This document shows positions 30,593 to 38,826 of a stretch of 64,000 nt of DNA, in pieces. Every line of letters starts with the position of its first letter. Position 1 is the stretch's first letter. The stretch spans positions 32,924 to 96,923 of the forward strand of contig NZ_JABBGH010000006.1 of assembly GCF_012927305.1 (NCBI RefSeq), given 5' to 3'. The translations under genes and the position numbers were made by a program. The notes under the pieces are model-generated. The model searched no databases. It had not been told where the DNA came from and saw only the letters and a program-made list of their open reading frames with translations. Source of the stretch: Hymenobacter polaris. Its GTDB lineage: Bacteria; Bacteroidota; Bacteroidia; Cytophagales; Hymenobacteraceae.

Positions 30593-30730
30593 ATGGTTGA
30601 CGAAGCTTTTGATTTAGCCCACGGCGAGGTATGGGCCGACCGGTTTGACCCCGCCGACGAAGCGCCCGGCGCACCCCCGGCAGTATCCGCTGCTGAGCTA
30701 GCGGCATGGGAAGCTGCCCCGTGGTTTTAG
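30593..30730 (+). CDS. Acidic 45-residue mini-protein
   Basis: MVDEAFDLAHGEVWADRF, then a Pro/Ala stretch, ending EAAPWF. It is the first gene after the shared leader and is spaced from it like ardC and the gene at 41270. Net negative charge and several aromatic residues make a small protein-binding role (for example DNA mimicry) conceivable, but that is speculation. It is too short for firm family calls; support comes from the leader position and good codon use. Confidence 0.55.
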   Translation: MVDEAFDLAHGEVWADRFDPADEAPGAPPAVSAAELAAWEAAPWF

Positions 30731-30760
30731 CCCCTTTTTCACCTCAAGCCCTTTTTCAGT

Positions 30761-31180
30761 ATGAACGCTCCCACCACTTTCCGACCCGCCCGCCGCATTC
30801 CCGCCGCTCGTTTAGCCCGTCTTCGCGCTGCTAACGCGGCCCAGCGTCAGGCCCGCGAGGATGCCTGGCAAGCCCGCGAGGATGCCGCCGCGCAGCTGAC
30901 CAATCCGGTGCCCGAGTTTGAAGCCGCGCCCCGCTTAACGATGCTTCCCGGTGGGCTGCATTGGTCAGCCCAGCAGCCCGTGCCAGAGGTAGGAACTACG
31001 GTAACGGTGAACCGCGACGGCCACCCGGAGCGGGCCAAGGTAAAGGGCTACACCCATGCCGCCGGCTTTTTGGGACTGGTTACCGAAACCACCCACCATG
31101 CCAAGGCTAACAGCCGCCGCAAGCGCAGCAGCCCCCGCGCGGGTGTGGTATTCGGCAGCCAGCTGGCGCTTGCCGCCTAG
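30761..31180 (+). CDS. Hypothetical basic protein
   Basis: A 139-residue protein with an Arg/Ala-rich N-terminus (PARRIPAARLARLRAA), a predicted helix (AQRQAREDAWQAREDAAAQL) and a beta-rich C-terminal half (TVTVNRDGHPERAKVKGY, GFLGLVTET). No family recognised. It lies second in an operon of five co-directional genes (30593-33889) with no recognised member, typical of plasmid accessory genes. Confidence 0.65.
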   Translation: MNAPTTFRPARRIPAARLARLRAANAAQRQAREDAWQAREDAAAQLTNPVPEFEAAPRLTMLPGGLHWSAQQPVPEVGTTVTVNRDGHPERAKVKGYTHAAGFLGLVTETTHHAKANSRRKRSSPRAGVVFGSQLALAA

Positions 31181-31221
31181 CCGCCGGCTCATCTTCTCCC
31201 TACTCCTTTTCCCCTTCAATT

Positions 31222-32451
31222 ATGATTACCCCAGCCCCTGCCCCCCAGCAGCCCCGAATCAGCCCCCTCGATTGGGCTGGCGACCCGCAGCAGTGCCCGC
31301 AGTGGGTAGGTTTCCCCTCCCGCGCCGGCTTACCAGCCGGCCTGCAATGGTCGGGCAGGGGCGAGGTGCCCGCCATCGGTGCCCGGATTCATATCTACAT
31401 GAACGGCATCGGCCCGGCCGGCGTGAAAGCGTACTTCCACGCCGAGGGGTATGTAGGGGTACTCTGCCAGCCGGCTAAGATGCCCGAGCATCTGGCGAAG
31501 CACGGTGTAACGCTGGGGCATTTTTTTGGCCGGGAGTTGGAGCCCTACACGCCCGGCCCCGCCGCGCCGGCCCAGGTGCCCGAAGCAGTAGAAATCAGCT
31601 CGCAGGAGTACCGGGTGATTCCGGCCCCGCTGTACTACCGCAACCTGCACACCGGCCGCATTACGGTGGTATACGACGGACTGGCCGACTACTACGGTTT
31701 CTTTGACGTGGAAGCTTTCGCTGGCACGGACCGCCACGATGCGGCTCAGCTGGCCGACCCAGCTAATTGGCGGGAGATTCCTGAGCACCACTATCTGCAG
31801 GTGCACGAGGCCAGCCACGAGCGCAAGGCCCCGCAGCTGTTTGCCCTTCGCGCCGGCACGGCCGACCAGGTGGACTACCTGACTGAGCAGTTTCCCGGCC
31901 CGTTCCGCATCCCCGCCGCCGTGCCCTACACCTTCGACCAGTACGACACGCTGAGCGCCCTGGCCGAGGCCATGAAGCAGCAGGGCCCGCAGTACCGGGG
32001 CCGCATCGTGGAGAAAAACGAGTGGCGGACGTGGGTAGCGTTTGAGGAAGAGATGGGTGGCAGCGGGGAGTGCCCGTGGGAGCGGCTACAACTCGATTTG
32101 GGCCAGCTGCCGCTTGACAGCTACGCCTACCTCTCGGGCCGGCGGGCTACGGTTGAGGAAGGCGAGGGCAACGGCCGGGTTACGCTTTGGCAGCAGCCCA
32201 GCGGGCAATACTATGTGGAAACCGAGCCCCACTTTCACTACGGCCCGAATTACCCCACCCTGACCCCGCTCACGCTGGCCCAGGTGCAGGAGCGGTATGC
32301 GTTCGACTTCACCCCCAACGGCCAGGAGCCCGCGCCGGCCGAGCACGCCGACTGGATTCCGGACTACCCGCCCCAGGAGGACGACGAGTTGGCCGACAAT
32401 CAGGACAGCACCGAGTACCCGGAAGACCCCAGCGACGAGCAGCGCGACTAG
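31222..32451 (+). CDS. Hypothetical protein (409 aa), unrecognised
   Basis: A large soluble protein rich in Trp, Tyr and Pro. N-terminal half: IGARIHIYMNGIGPAGVKAYF and YVGVLCQPAKMPEHL; middle: PAPLYYRNLHTGRITVVYDGL; C-terminal tail very acidic (PPQEDDELADNQ...). Predicted mixed alpha/beta. No motif of a known enzyme is seen. Third gene of the unrecognised operon; likely plasmid-specific. Confidence 0.7.
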   Translation: MITPAPAPQQPRISPLDWAGDPQQCPQWVGFPSRAGLPAGLQWSGRGEVPAIGARIHIYMNGIGPAGVKAYFHAEGYVGVLCQPAKMPEHLAKHGVTLGHFFGRELEPYTPGPAAPAQVPEAVEISSQEYRVIPAPLYYRNLHTGRITVVYDGLADYYGFFDVEAFAGTDRHDAAQLADPANWREIPEHHYLQVHEASHERKAPQLFALRAGTADQVDYLTEQFPGPFRIPAAVPYTFDQYDTLSALAEAMKQQGPQYRGRIVEKNEWRTWVAFEEEMGGSGECPWERLQLDLGQLPLDSYAYLSGRRATVEEGEGNGRVTLWQQPSGQYYVETEPHFHYGPNYPTLTPLTLAQVQERYAFDFTPNGQEPAPAEHADWIPDYPPQEDDELADNQDSTEYPEDPSDEQRD

Positions 32452-32478
32452 CCTCACTTTTTACAATTGCAAAATCTC

Positions 32479-33165
32479 ATGCTACCGAACCTCCCCGCCA
32501 TCGAAACCCACGCCGGCCGTATTGCCATTGGGGCCACCGTCCGCAGTACCCGCTACCGCGACGTGCAGGGCCTGGTGACCGCCATTTATTGGAACGGTTA
32601 TCACTACGCCATCAAGGTAAACGACCGCCACAGCGACGACGCGGACCAGTACGAGCTACTTTCTGAAAACACCCACCAGGGCTTTAACTACGTCAATCCT
32701 CACAGCCAGCAGGTGCTAAGTGGCAGGTTTGAGATACTGCTACCAGGGGAGGGGGACCGGATATATTTTGCCGACACCGCCGAGCAGGCCATTGCCCTGC
32801 TCGCGGCTACCATCGGCCTGCGCGACCAGGCGCAGGAAATCGAGTATCTGAAGCAGCGGGCCGCGGCCGGCCCATTGGACGAACTACGTTGGCGCGGGCA
32901 GGCCGTGGGCAGCATCGTTGGCCATCTCGCTTACGTGAGCACCGGCACCGGCAAGCAGCACCCGGCCCCCAGGTTTCTAGTGGGCCAGCAGGTGCATTTT
33001 TTCAGCCCTCACACGACCCACACGATTAGCGGGCTGGCTTTATACAAAGACCGCCTGAACTACGGCCAGACGCAGTGGCACTATTTCTACGAAGGCGCAA
33101 AGGGTACTCATTACCCCATGAGCGAAGCCAACACCACGGCCGCGCCGGCAGAGTTGGCCGCGTAG
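32479..33165 (+). CDS. Hypothetical protein (228 aa), unrecognised
   Basis: The start is at the ATG 32479 rather than a TTG 12 bp upstream. N-terminal half looks like a small beta barrel (IAIGATVRSTRYRDVQGLV, then IYWNGYHYAIKVND), followed by a helix (LRDQAQEIEYLKQRAA) and a C-terminal beta segment (PRFLVGQQVHFFSPHT). This is compatible with a KOW/Tudor-like module but that is only a shape impression. An ACAATTGCAAAATC block lies just upstream (32463-32476), shared with the next gene. Confidence 0.65.
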   Translation: MLPNLPAIETHAGRIAIGATVRSTRYRDVQGLVTAIYWNGYHYAIKVNDRHSDDADQYELLSENTHQGFNYVNPHSQQVLSGRFEILLPGEGDRIYFADTAEQAIALLAATIGLRDQAQEIEYLKQRAAAGPLDELRWRGQAVGSIVGHLAYVSTGTGKQHPAPRFLVGQQVHFFSPHTTHTISGLALYKDRLNYGQTQWHYFYEGAKGTHYPMSEANTTAAPAELAA

Positions 33166-33214
33166 CTTATCGTTTCACAATTGCAAAATCAGAAGCGCTT
33201 CTTTCCCCTTTGTT

Positions 33215-33889
33215 ATGGCTTACCCCACCCCCCAGGAAATCACGGCTAAGGCCGCTGCCCAAGGTTTTCGCGTTGGCGCTTACGTTCACATGAGCACCCG
33301 CAACGCCGATACGGCCGCGCCCATCCGCGAGTTTTCCAGCATTAACGGCCAGGTGCAGGCCGTTTGGATGAATGGCGCTTGCCGCAATCTGCTGGGCGAG
33401 TTGCGCCTGAGTACCCAGCACCGCTTGCCGTACCAGTTTCCGGATGGGTATGAGTTCTTTACCAGCCCGCACCTCGTGGCCGAGGCCTGCCGCCAAGCTG
33501 GGAGCAATGAGGCTACCGTGAGCTTTACCGCCGCTAGGGTGCAGGGCTTCGGGAGCGATGGTACTGATACATGGGTTACTTCTGACCCCAACCCCCAGCG
33601 CGCCGACGCGGTATTCGTTAGCCTTCGGCAGCAGCCGGCCGAAGCCCCAGTGCCTGAACTAAGCCCAAATATGGAAATCATTGTGGCAGGGCAGGTAATG
33701 ACCGCCGCCGATGTGGCTCACTGGATGAACGCCGACCCCAGGCAGGGCGCGAAGCTGTTCAAGGAGATGCAAAAACTATACGGTTCCAAGCCCACCATGC
33801 TGGACTTGGCCATGTTCAGCGGCGCTACCATGCTGGCCCCCGTCGCGGCTAGTGTGATAGCGGCCAGACGCAAAGCGCATGGCGAGTAA
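33215..33889 (+). CDS. Hypothetical protein (224 aa), unrecognised
   Basis: N-terminal half with beta strands (GFRVGAYVHMSTRNAD, FSSINGQVQAVWMNG), C-terminal helices (DVAHWMNADPRQGAKLFKEMQKLYG) and a final hydrophobic stretch (LDLAMFSGATMLAPVAASVIAARR) that could be one membrane segment. The upstream ACAATTGCAAAATC block is shared with the previous gene. A strong terminator follows, so this closes the operon. Confidence 0.65.
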   Translation: MAYPTPQEITAKAAAQGFRVGAYVHMSTRNADTAAPIREFSSINGQVQAVWMNGACRNLLGELRLSTQHRLPYQFPDGYEFFTSPHLVAEACRQAGSNEATVSFTAARVQGFGSDGTDTWVTSDPNPQRADAVFVSLRQQPAEAPVPELSPNMEIIVAGQVMTAADVAHWMNADPRQGAKLFKEMQKLYGSKPTMLDLAMFSGATMLAPVAASVIAARRKAHGE

Positions 33890-33911
33890 TCCCCTGGCTG
33901 AGCACCAAACT

Positions 33912-33947
33912 AAGCGCCCCAGTCAGCTGACCGGGGCGCTTTTATTT
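33912..33947 (+). terminator. Rho-independent terminator of the 30.6-33.9 kb operon
   Basis: AAGCGCCCC and GGGGCGCTT pair across a loop that itself contains GTCAGCTGAC, followed by TTTATTTTT. Confidence 0.9.
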
Positions 33948-34062
33948 TTCGAACTGGAGGCCGCGAACAAGAGGAAAAGCCATGGTGAAAGGAAGTGAAT
34001 TATTAGCTTACCGAGCAGGTTAATTTACCTAATGCCACGCTTTTAACTGTTCATCCTTGCAC

Positions 34063-34854
34063 ATGCTATCCTCAACTGCCTCCTTGCCTGACCTAATGCT
34101 GCAGGCCATTGCTGAAGGTATTTACCCAGCTAAACTCTGGAAATACCGCCCCAACAATAATTTTACTGATGATATTTTTCAGAGTCAGGCCCTGTATTTC
34201 CCGTACCCGCCCCAACTCAATGACCCGTTTGATTGCCAGATTCAGCCAATCAGTTGCACCCCGGCGGAAGTGACAGCTTTTGTGCATCAGAATAATGCGG
34301 GCAGGTCCAGCGCGGACCTCAGAGCCATGGTGGCGGAGGCCACAAAGAACCCGGCTGGGTTTCGTCGTTCCATAAATGAGAGTATGCGTAAGTACATCAA
34401 TAAGTTAGGCGTGTGCTCATTCACCACCAACTTTGATAACCTTCTTATGTGGGCACATTACACCGAGTCGCACAAGGGCTTATGCTTGGGCTTCGATGTA
34501 GCGCAGGACCCGGAGCTATTTATTACCCCGCTCAAAGTTCGGTACGCGCCTACTTATCCAGTTTATAATCATCTGACTGAAAGCGCCCAGATAGCTGATA
34601 AGGTGCTGGCGGTAAAATCTGACCACTGGATTTATGAAGAAGAGGTGCGGGTGGTAAAAAGCCCCATGCCTGCTAACCAAAAAGTGTCCTTTAATCCCTT
34701 GGCTCTTCGTGAGGTGCTATTTGGTTACAATATGCCCGTTAATGAGCGGCGACGAATCAAGCATTTGGCCAAGAAGAACGGTTTTGGACACACGATTTTC
34801 AAGCAGGCTGTAATTAGCCCTAATAGCTATTCGCTTACTTTCGTTACCTGCTAA
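34063..34854 (+). CDS. DUF2971 protein
   Basis: A 263-residue protein. Signature parts: KLWKYRPNNNF at the N-terminus, LNDPFDCQI, GVCSFTTNFDNLLMWAHYT, KGLCLGFDV, and KSDHWIYEEEVRVVKS. These are the conserved blocks of DUF2971, a family frequent in phages, mobile elements and defence neighbourhoods; its activity is not established. The ATG at 34063 is preferred to a TTG 6 bp earlier. It begins a lower-GC gene block (34-38.7 kb). Confidence 0.85.
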   Translation: MLSSTASLPDLMLQAIAEGIYPAKLWKYRPNNNFTDDIFQSQALYFPYPPQLNDPFDCQIQPISCTPAEVTAFVHQNNAGRSSADLRAMVAEATKNPAGFRRSINESMRKYINKLGVCSFTTNFDNLLMWAHYTESHKGLCLGFDVAQDPELFITPLKVRYAPTYPVYNHLTESAQIADKVLAVKSDHWIYEEEVRVVKSPMPANQKVSFNPLALREVLFGYNMPVNERRRIKHLAKKNGFGHTIFKQAVISPNSYSLTFVTC

Positions 34855-34882
34855 GAAGAGCAGGAGGGAACCACGCAACCAC

Positions 34883-34908
34883 AGCCACCGAACAGGTTTT
34901 CGGTGGCT
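34883..34908 (+). terminator. Hairpin between the DUF2971 and CoiA-like genes
   Basis: AGCCACCGAA and TTCGGTGGCT form a perfect 10-bp stem with a 6-base loop. The T run after it is short, so it is a weak terminator or attenuator. Confidence 0.55.
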
Positions 34909-34926
34909 ATTACATTTCTCTGCACT

Positions 34927-36351
34927 ATGTCAACTGTTGAGTGCGACCGGGCTTTTCTAGCTGACGGCGGGGAAATTTCAATTGAGGATGCCACTAGTGG
35001 GGCCAACGGTTACTTCTGTTTGGGGTGTGGGCAAGAACTCATGGCGCGCAAGGGAAAAGTAAATGACCCCCACTTTGCCCACCTTCCTGCCGGTGGCACT
35101 GGTTCGCGCCCATGCGACTATTCTAGCGAAACCTACCGGCATGACTTGGCCAAAAAGCTGCTGCGACAGTTGAAAAAAGTGCGGGTGCCTGCTGTTTACG
35201 CAGCCTGCCCACCTAATTTCCATGGGCGGCTTCCACGCTTGGCCGAAGCACAAGATGTAGAAGCGGCTATCGTACTCGATGAGCGCAACGTGTATCTTGA
35301 CGAACAAGGCGAAATACGTTTTGCCCGCCGCCACCGTACCGAACCATTTGACGACCACCGTGGCCAGCGCGTGTTGCTAGGGCGACCAGATGTCATTTTT
35401 CTGGATGCGCAACGGCGCCCTATTCTGTTGATAGAAATTTATGCTACCCACAAAGTCAGTGAAGAAAAAATTAGCCGTTTGTACACGCTTGGCGTGGATG
35501 CGATAGAGATATTCGTTCCTGCGCATTTCGACCCGGTTGCCATCAAAAAGCTGTTTTCAGTCACTTCCCACACGCATTGGTTGTACAATGGCCAACAAGC
35601 CGATTATCGATTCCTGGCCTCTGATTCCCACGTATTGGCAAACGGAGGTGCCCCGGCTGCTGAACTCGAAGGGCGACTTTCTGGGCGACGGGAAACGCTC
35701 AAGTGCCGCCGTAGTCGGGTTGGCCACGCTTTACGAGGAGTTAGAAACTGCCTGGGACGCCCTGACATTGAGGCCATCCAAGGCGAGGTTAGAACTGCTC
35801 AGGCAACGGGCGAGGCGTTTACAGAAAGACTTGAATCGGAGCGAGACAAACGTGATGAGCGACTTGGAGCAGCAGTACGAGCGCGAGTTGCAGAGCGCCG
35901 AAAAGCGAACGCAAACCAAACGCGAGAACTTGCAGAGCAGGAAACAACTCTTAGCGAAGCAGAAAGAGAGTTGGCCCGCAGAATTAGCGCAGATGAGGAA
36001 CAACTTAGCCAACTCGCTTTGGACCTTACGAGCCGAATCAAACGTGCGGAAGACACAGCTGAAAGCGAGTATATCGGACAAGTGGATGCAATTCAACTCG
36101 AACGCGAGCGGCGCCGAAACGAGCTTAGCAGAATTGGCCGAGAAGCAGCAGCAGTTGTTAGCGCAACAGCACGATTTAGCCCAGCTAGAACAGAACTTGA
36201 ACGACAGGAAGGTATCCTTGCCCGAGCAGCAGCTACAAATCGACGCGGACTTGAACGCGCAGCAGCAGACCTCCGAAAAATCGAGCAGGCTACGGAAAGA
36301 ATTGACGAGCAAACAGCAGAACTACGCCGAATTGAAAGCAAAATTGCTTAG
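34927..36351 (+). CDS. CoiA-like nuclease protein with coiled-coil tail
   Basis: A 474-residue protein. N-terminal treble-clef-like CLGCGQELMARKGKVNDPHFAH, then the restriction-fold nuclease GRPDVIFLD ... LLIEIYATHKVSEEKI (PD-(E)xK-type; acidic Asp and Glu with a following Lys). This is the competence protein CoiA-like family. Residues about 225-265 carry the family's conserved linker with ETLKCRRSRVGHALRGV, after which a long Arg/Glu/Ala-rich coiled coil runs to the stop. In this tail the third codon positions are unusually A-rich, while the +1 frame looks like normal coding (see the next entry). An upstream GTG would add 8 residues. Confidence 0.8.
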   Translation: MSTVECDRAFLADGGEISIEDATSGANGYFCLGCGQELMARKGKVNDPHFAHLPAGGTGSRPCDYSSETYRHDLAKKLLRQLKKVRVPAVYAACPPNFHGRLPRLAEAQDVEAAIVLDERNVYLDEQGEIRFARRHRTEPFDDHRGQRVLLGRPDVIFLDAQRRPILLIEIYATHKVSEEKISRLYTLGVDAIEIFVPAHFDPVAIKKLFSVTSHTHWLYNGQQADYRFLASDSHVLANGGAPAAELEGRLSGRRETLKCRRSRVGHALRGVRNCLGRPDIEAIQGEVRTAQATGEAFTERLESERDKRDERLGAAVRARVAERRKANANQTRELAEQETTLSEAERELARRISADEEQLSQLALDLTSRIKRAEDTAESEYIGQVDAIQLERERRRNELSRIGREAAAVVSATARFSPARTELERQEGILARAAATNRRGLERAAADLRKIEQATERIDEQTAELRRIESKIA

Positions 36352-36391
36352 TCTAGGGCTCATCAAAGCTGAAGATTTCCCGGACCTCTAA
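35588..36391 (+). other. Overlapping +1-frame open frame across the CoiA-like tail
   Basis: The +1 frame is open from about 35537 to 36391 (267 residues from the ATG at 35588) and also reads as a coiled coil (Gln/Glu/Lys/Leu-rich, e.g. LEQQYERELQSAEKRTQ), ending with the natural-looking LKAKLLSLGLIKAEDFPDL beyond the other frame's stop. Hand-sampled third positions are mostly G/C in this frame but A-rich in the CoiA frame over the same bases. Options are: a recent frameshift joining the CoiA domain to this tail, a real overlapping gene, or a coincidence of coiled-coil codon composition. The CoiA frame keeps a conserved-looking linker to about 35790, so a shift would have to lie after that. 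Confidence 0.4.
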
Positions 36392-36441
36392 AAACAACAA
36401 TCCCACTATTGGGCCGGTAGCTAGGCCATGCGCTTTTAATT

Positions 36442-37872
36442 ATGACACCCATCCCACCTAGGTCTGCCGGCACTACTGCCGGGGAGCGCTACCTCGCCCA
36501 GTTGTGCCACCGCTCCTTTCTTTCCCTTTGGAATTACTCCAATCCATATACGGACGAGGGTAAAAAAACACCGGCCAACGTTGGCAAGGAGTTGTGTGAC
36601 CAGCTAGTAATATTTGGCAATCACGTTATTATTTTCTCTGATAAGGATTGGGCATATCCAACGACTGAGGATGAACAAGTAAATTGGAGTCGGTATTTCA
36701 AGAAGGCAATCTGGAAAAGCGCGGGACAAATTTGGGGTGCAGAAAACTGGCTCAAGCGGTTTCCGAATCGCATTTATGAGGACGCAGCTTGCCAGCGGCC
36801 ACTTCGTGCCGCCCTGCCCCCTACTACCATGATGAAGGTGCACCGGGTGCTTGTGACGCATAGAGTATCAGCGGCATGCCAAGCTGTTTATGAGGGTATG
36901 GGTAGCCTCATTGTCGACACCAGTTTAGTGGGAGAGGCGCATTTTCAACGCCACCCCGAGGGCCCGACCACCCAGCCCCGCGAGCTGGAACCATTCACCG
37001 TGGGCCACTTGGACCCTGCTCGTGGGTACGTGCACGTATTTGATGATGCTAGCCTAATAACAGTATTACGCACGCTCGATACCATTACTGACTTTGTGCA
37101 GTACCTAGAGCGCAAGGAAGCCTATTTATTAAAACCCGGGCGCACGGTGTGGGCCGCCGGCGAAGAAGATTTACTGGCTTACTACTTGCGTCATACGGAC
37201 GCGCAGGATGAGCACTGTTTTCCAGCTGACTCGGGCCAGGCCACTACGGATGAGGAGTTTGAGGAGGGGGGGTGGGCTCTTTTCGCGGGCGAGGAACTAC
37301 CCCGCAAGCTGGCCAGCGACCAAGTGAGCTACACTTGGGATAGAATTATTGAGTTTGTTACGCAGCATTTCGAGTCGAATACGCTGCACTACGCTACTGA
37401 TTACAGTTACGAGGCCCATGAAAAGGCCCTGCGTTTTCTGGCGCAGGAACCGCGCTTGAGCCGACGTATGCTGGCGCGTCCGCTGGCTGACCTTATGACA
37501 AATTCGCCTGCTACTAACCCGCTGATGCGCATGGCCGATTCTCCGTCCCATCCCGGAGTACGCTTCGTGTTTTTAGCGTATCCCCGTCAACCAGGGCTAA
37601 CAGATGAACAGTACCGTCAGCAGCGTTACGCATACATGGAAAGCTACTGCCGCGTAGTTAAACTGGTGTTCTTTGATTGCGTTGACCACCTTGTCGGGAT
37701 TTCGTTCGCGGGTGGGGGCCGAGCGCAGATTGGTAATGTAGATTTATTCTATTACCCTGCACAGGAATGGGCACCTAAGGAACACGAATTAGCCGTGGCC
37801 ATTCAACAAAAAACAGGCTTCCTAAAAAACTACAAACAATCCACGCGGCAAGAGGACGAATACCCGGATTAA
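36442..37872 (+). CDS. Putative nuclease-fold protein (476 aa)
   Basis: The N-terminal 130 residues carry ERYLAQLCHRSFLSLWNY, then GKELCDQLVIFGNHVIIFSDK (Glu50, Asp53, and Lys68), then an AIWKSAGQIWGAENWL helix. The E-x2-D...K spacing with a hydrophobic core strand is like a PD-(D/E)xK nuclease core, and I recall this N-terminus as a widespread uncharacterised family. The remainder is alpha/beta without known motifs. Starts 51 bp after the +1 open frame, same direction. Nuclease activity is inferred only. Confidence 0.65.
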   Translation: MTPIPPRSAGTTAGERYLAQLCHRSFLSLWNYSNPYTDEGKKTPANVGKELCDQLVIFGNHVIIFSDKDWAYPTTEDEQVNWSRYFKKAIWKSAGQIWGAENWLKRFPNRIYEDAACQRPLRAALPPTTMMKVHRVLVTHRVSAACQAVYEGMGSLIVDTSLVGEAHFQRHPEGPTTQPRELEPFTVGHLDPARGYVHVFDDASLITVLRTLDTITDFVQYLERKEAYLLKPGRTVWAAGEEDLLAYYLRHTDAQDEHCFPADSGQATTDEEFEEGGWALFAGEELPRKLASDQVSYTWDRIIEFVTQHFESNTLHYATDYSYEAHEKALRFLAQEPRLSRRMLARPLADLMTNSPATNPLMRMADSPSHPGVRFVFLAYPRQPGLTDEQYRQQRYAYMESYCRVVKLVFFDCVDHLVGISFAGGGRAQIGNVDLFYYPAQEWAPKEHELAVAIQQKTGFLKNYKQSTRQEDEYPD

Positions 37873-37906
37873 GGTAATAGTTAGTACTGGTCTAGGTCTT
37901 ACACAA

Positions 37907-38734
37907 TCATTTTTCCAAGCGCTCTCCAATAGTTTTCCAGACATAAATTATGGCGAAAGCTTCCAACTCGTTCTGGGCTTCCTTTAGGGCTGGGATTAGT
38001 TGTATGTAATCAAACATAAATTTAGCCAGCACCACCATTGCTACTCCCACAGAGGCATCAGCCATTTCTTGCTGCTTCTCCAAGCTTCTACTTTGCTGAA
38101 TCTGAATTACGCTCAAGCGGCTGGAATGAGCATAGCCACATAGAAACTTGTATTGCTGTTTAAAGAACCCTTCATCAAAACCGGCATTTACGGCCAGCGT
38201 TCCCCAGCTACTATCAATTCGCCAGCTTCCTTTCAAAATAGCACCTTGCTGCTTCTTATTTAGGGCGATAAAACAGGGCGATGACTGAATCTCATGAGTG
38301 AGTCTATCAATGGATTCACGCTCACTATTTATCAAATCAAGCTGAGCTTTGTTTTTGGGCTCAAAGTCTTTCCTATCTAGAAAACCGGCCAAGTGCCAGC
38401 ATAAAAATCTAAATCTACGCTCTTCATTTTCTGTTGCCGATATAAAGACATGGTTGAGCGTTAAGTATGTTTCCATAGCTGCTCTAACCAGTATGGCTAT
38501 TGAGGCAAAGTCTATTTGAGTAGGGTAGCGATTAGCACCTATGGTCAATTGCTGGCCATGATATAAATGGCGAACAGAGATTATGTGGCTTATTATCTTT
38601 TGTCCAAGACCTTCAGCATAATACAAGCTTTCTTGGTCAACCGGATTCTTCTGCCCACCCAAACGATTTCCGATTTCAACGGCTGAATTAATTAATATAT
38701 CAAGGTCCATCTTTCTATTTTCTTCCATACCCAT
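37907..38734 (-). CDS. Helical protein, possibly DUF5677/HEPN-like
   Basis: A 275-residue, AT-rich, mostly helical protein. The segment DFASIAILVRAAMETYLTLNHVF resembles the conserved helix of DUF5677-type proteins; later FLCGYAHSSRLSVIQ is another typical block (Ala-His-Ser-Ser). HEPN-like RNases and related helical families often look like this, but no RxxxxH motif is clear. It is on the opposite strand to its neighbours and lower in GC, consistent with separate acquisition. Confidence 0.55.
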   Translation of the reverse strand: MGMEENRKMDLDILINSAVEIGNRLGGQKNPVDQESLYYAEGLGQKIISHIISVRHLYHGQQLTIGANRYPTQIDFASIAILVRAAMETYLTLNHVFISATENEERRFRFLCWHLAGFLDRKDFEPKNKAQLDLINSERESIDRLTHEIQSSPCFIALNKKQQGAILKGSWRIDSSWGTLAVNAGFDEGFFKQQYKFLCGYAHSSRLSVIQIQQSRSLEKQQEMADASVGVAMVVLAKFMFDYIQLIPALKEAQNELEAFAIIYVWKTIGERLEK

Positions 38735-38826
38735 GGTGTCCTGCTATTTAATGTTAATTACTATATATTTATAAAAATTATATTAATTTATAAGTCGCTG
38801 TGTCCAACTCAAGGCAGCACAACCTG

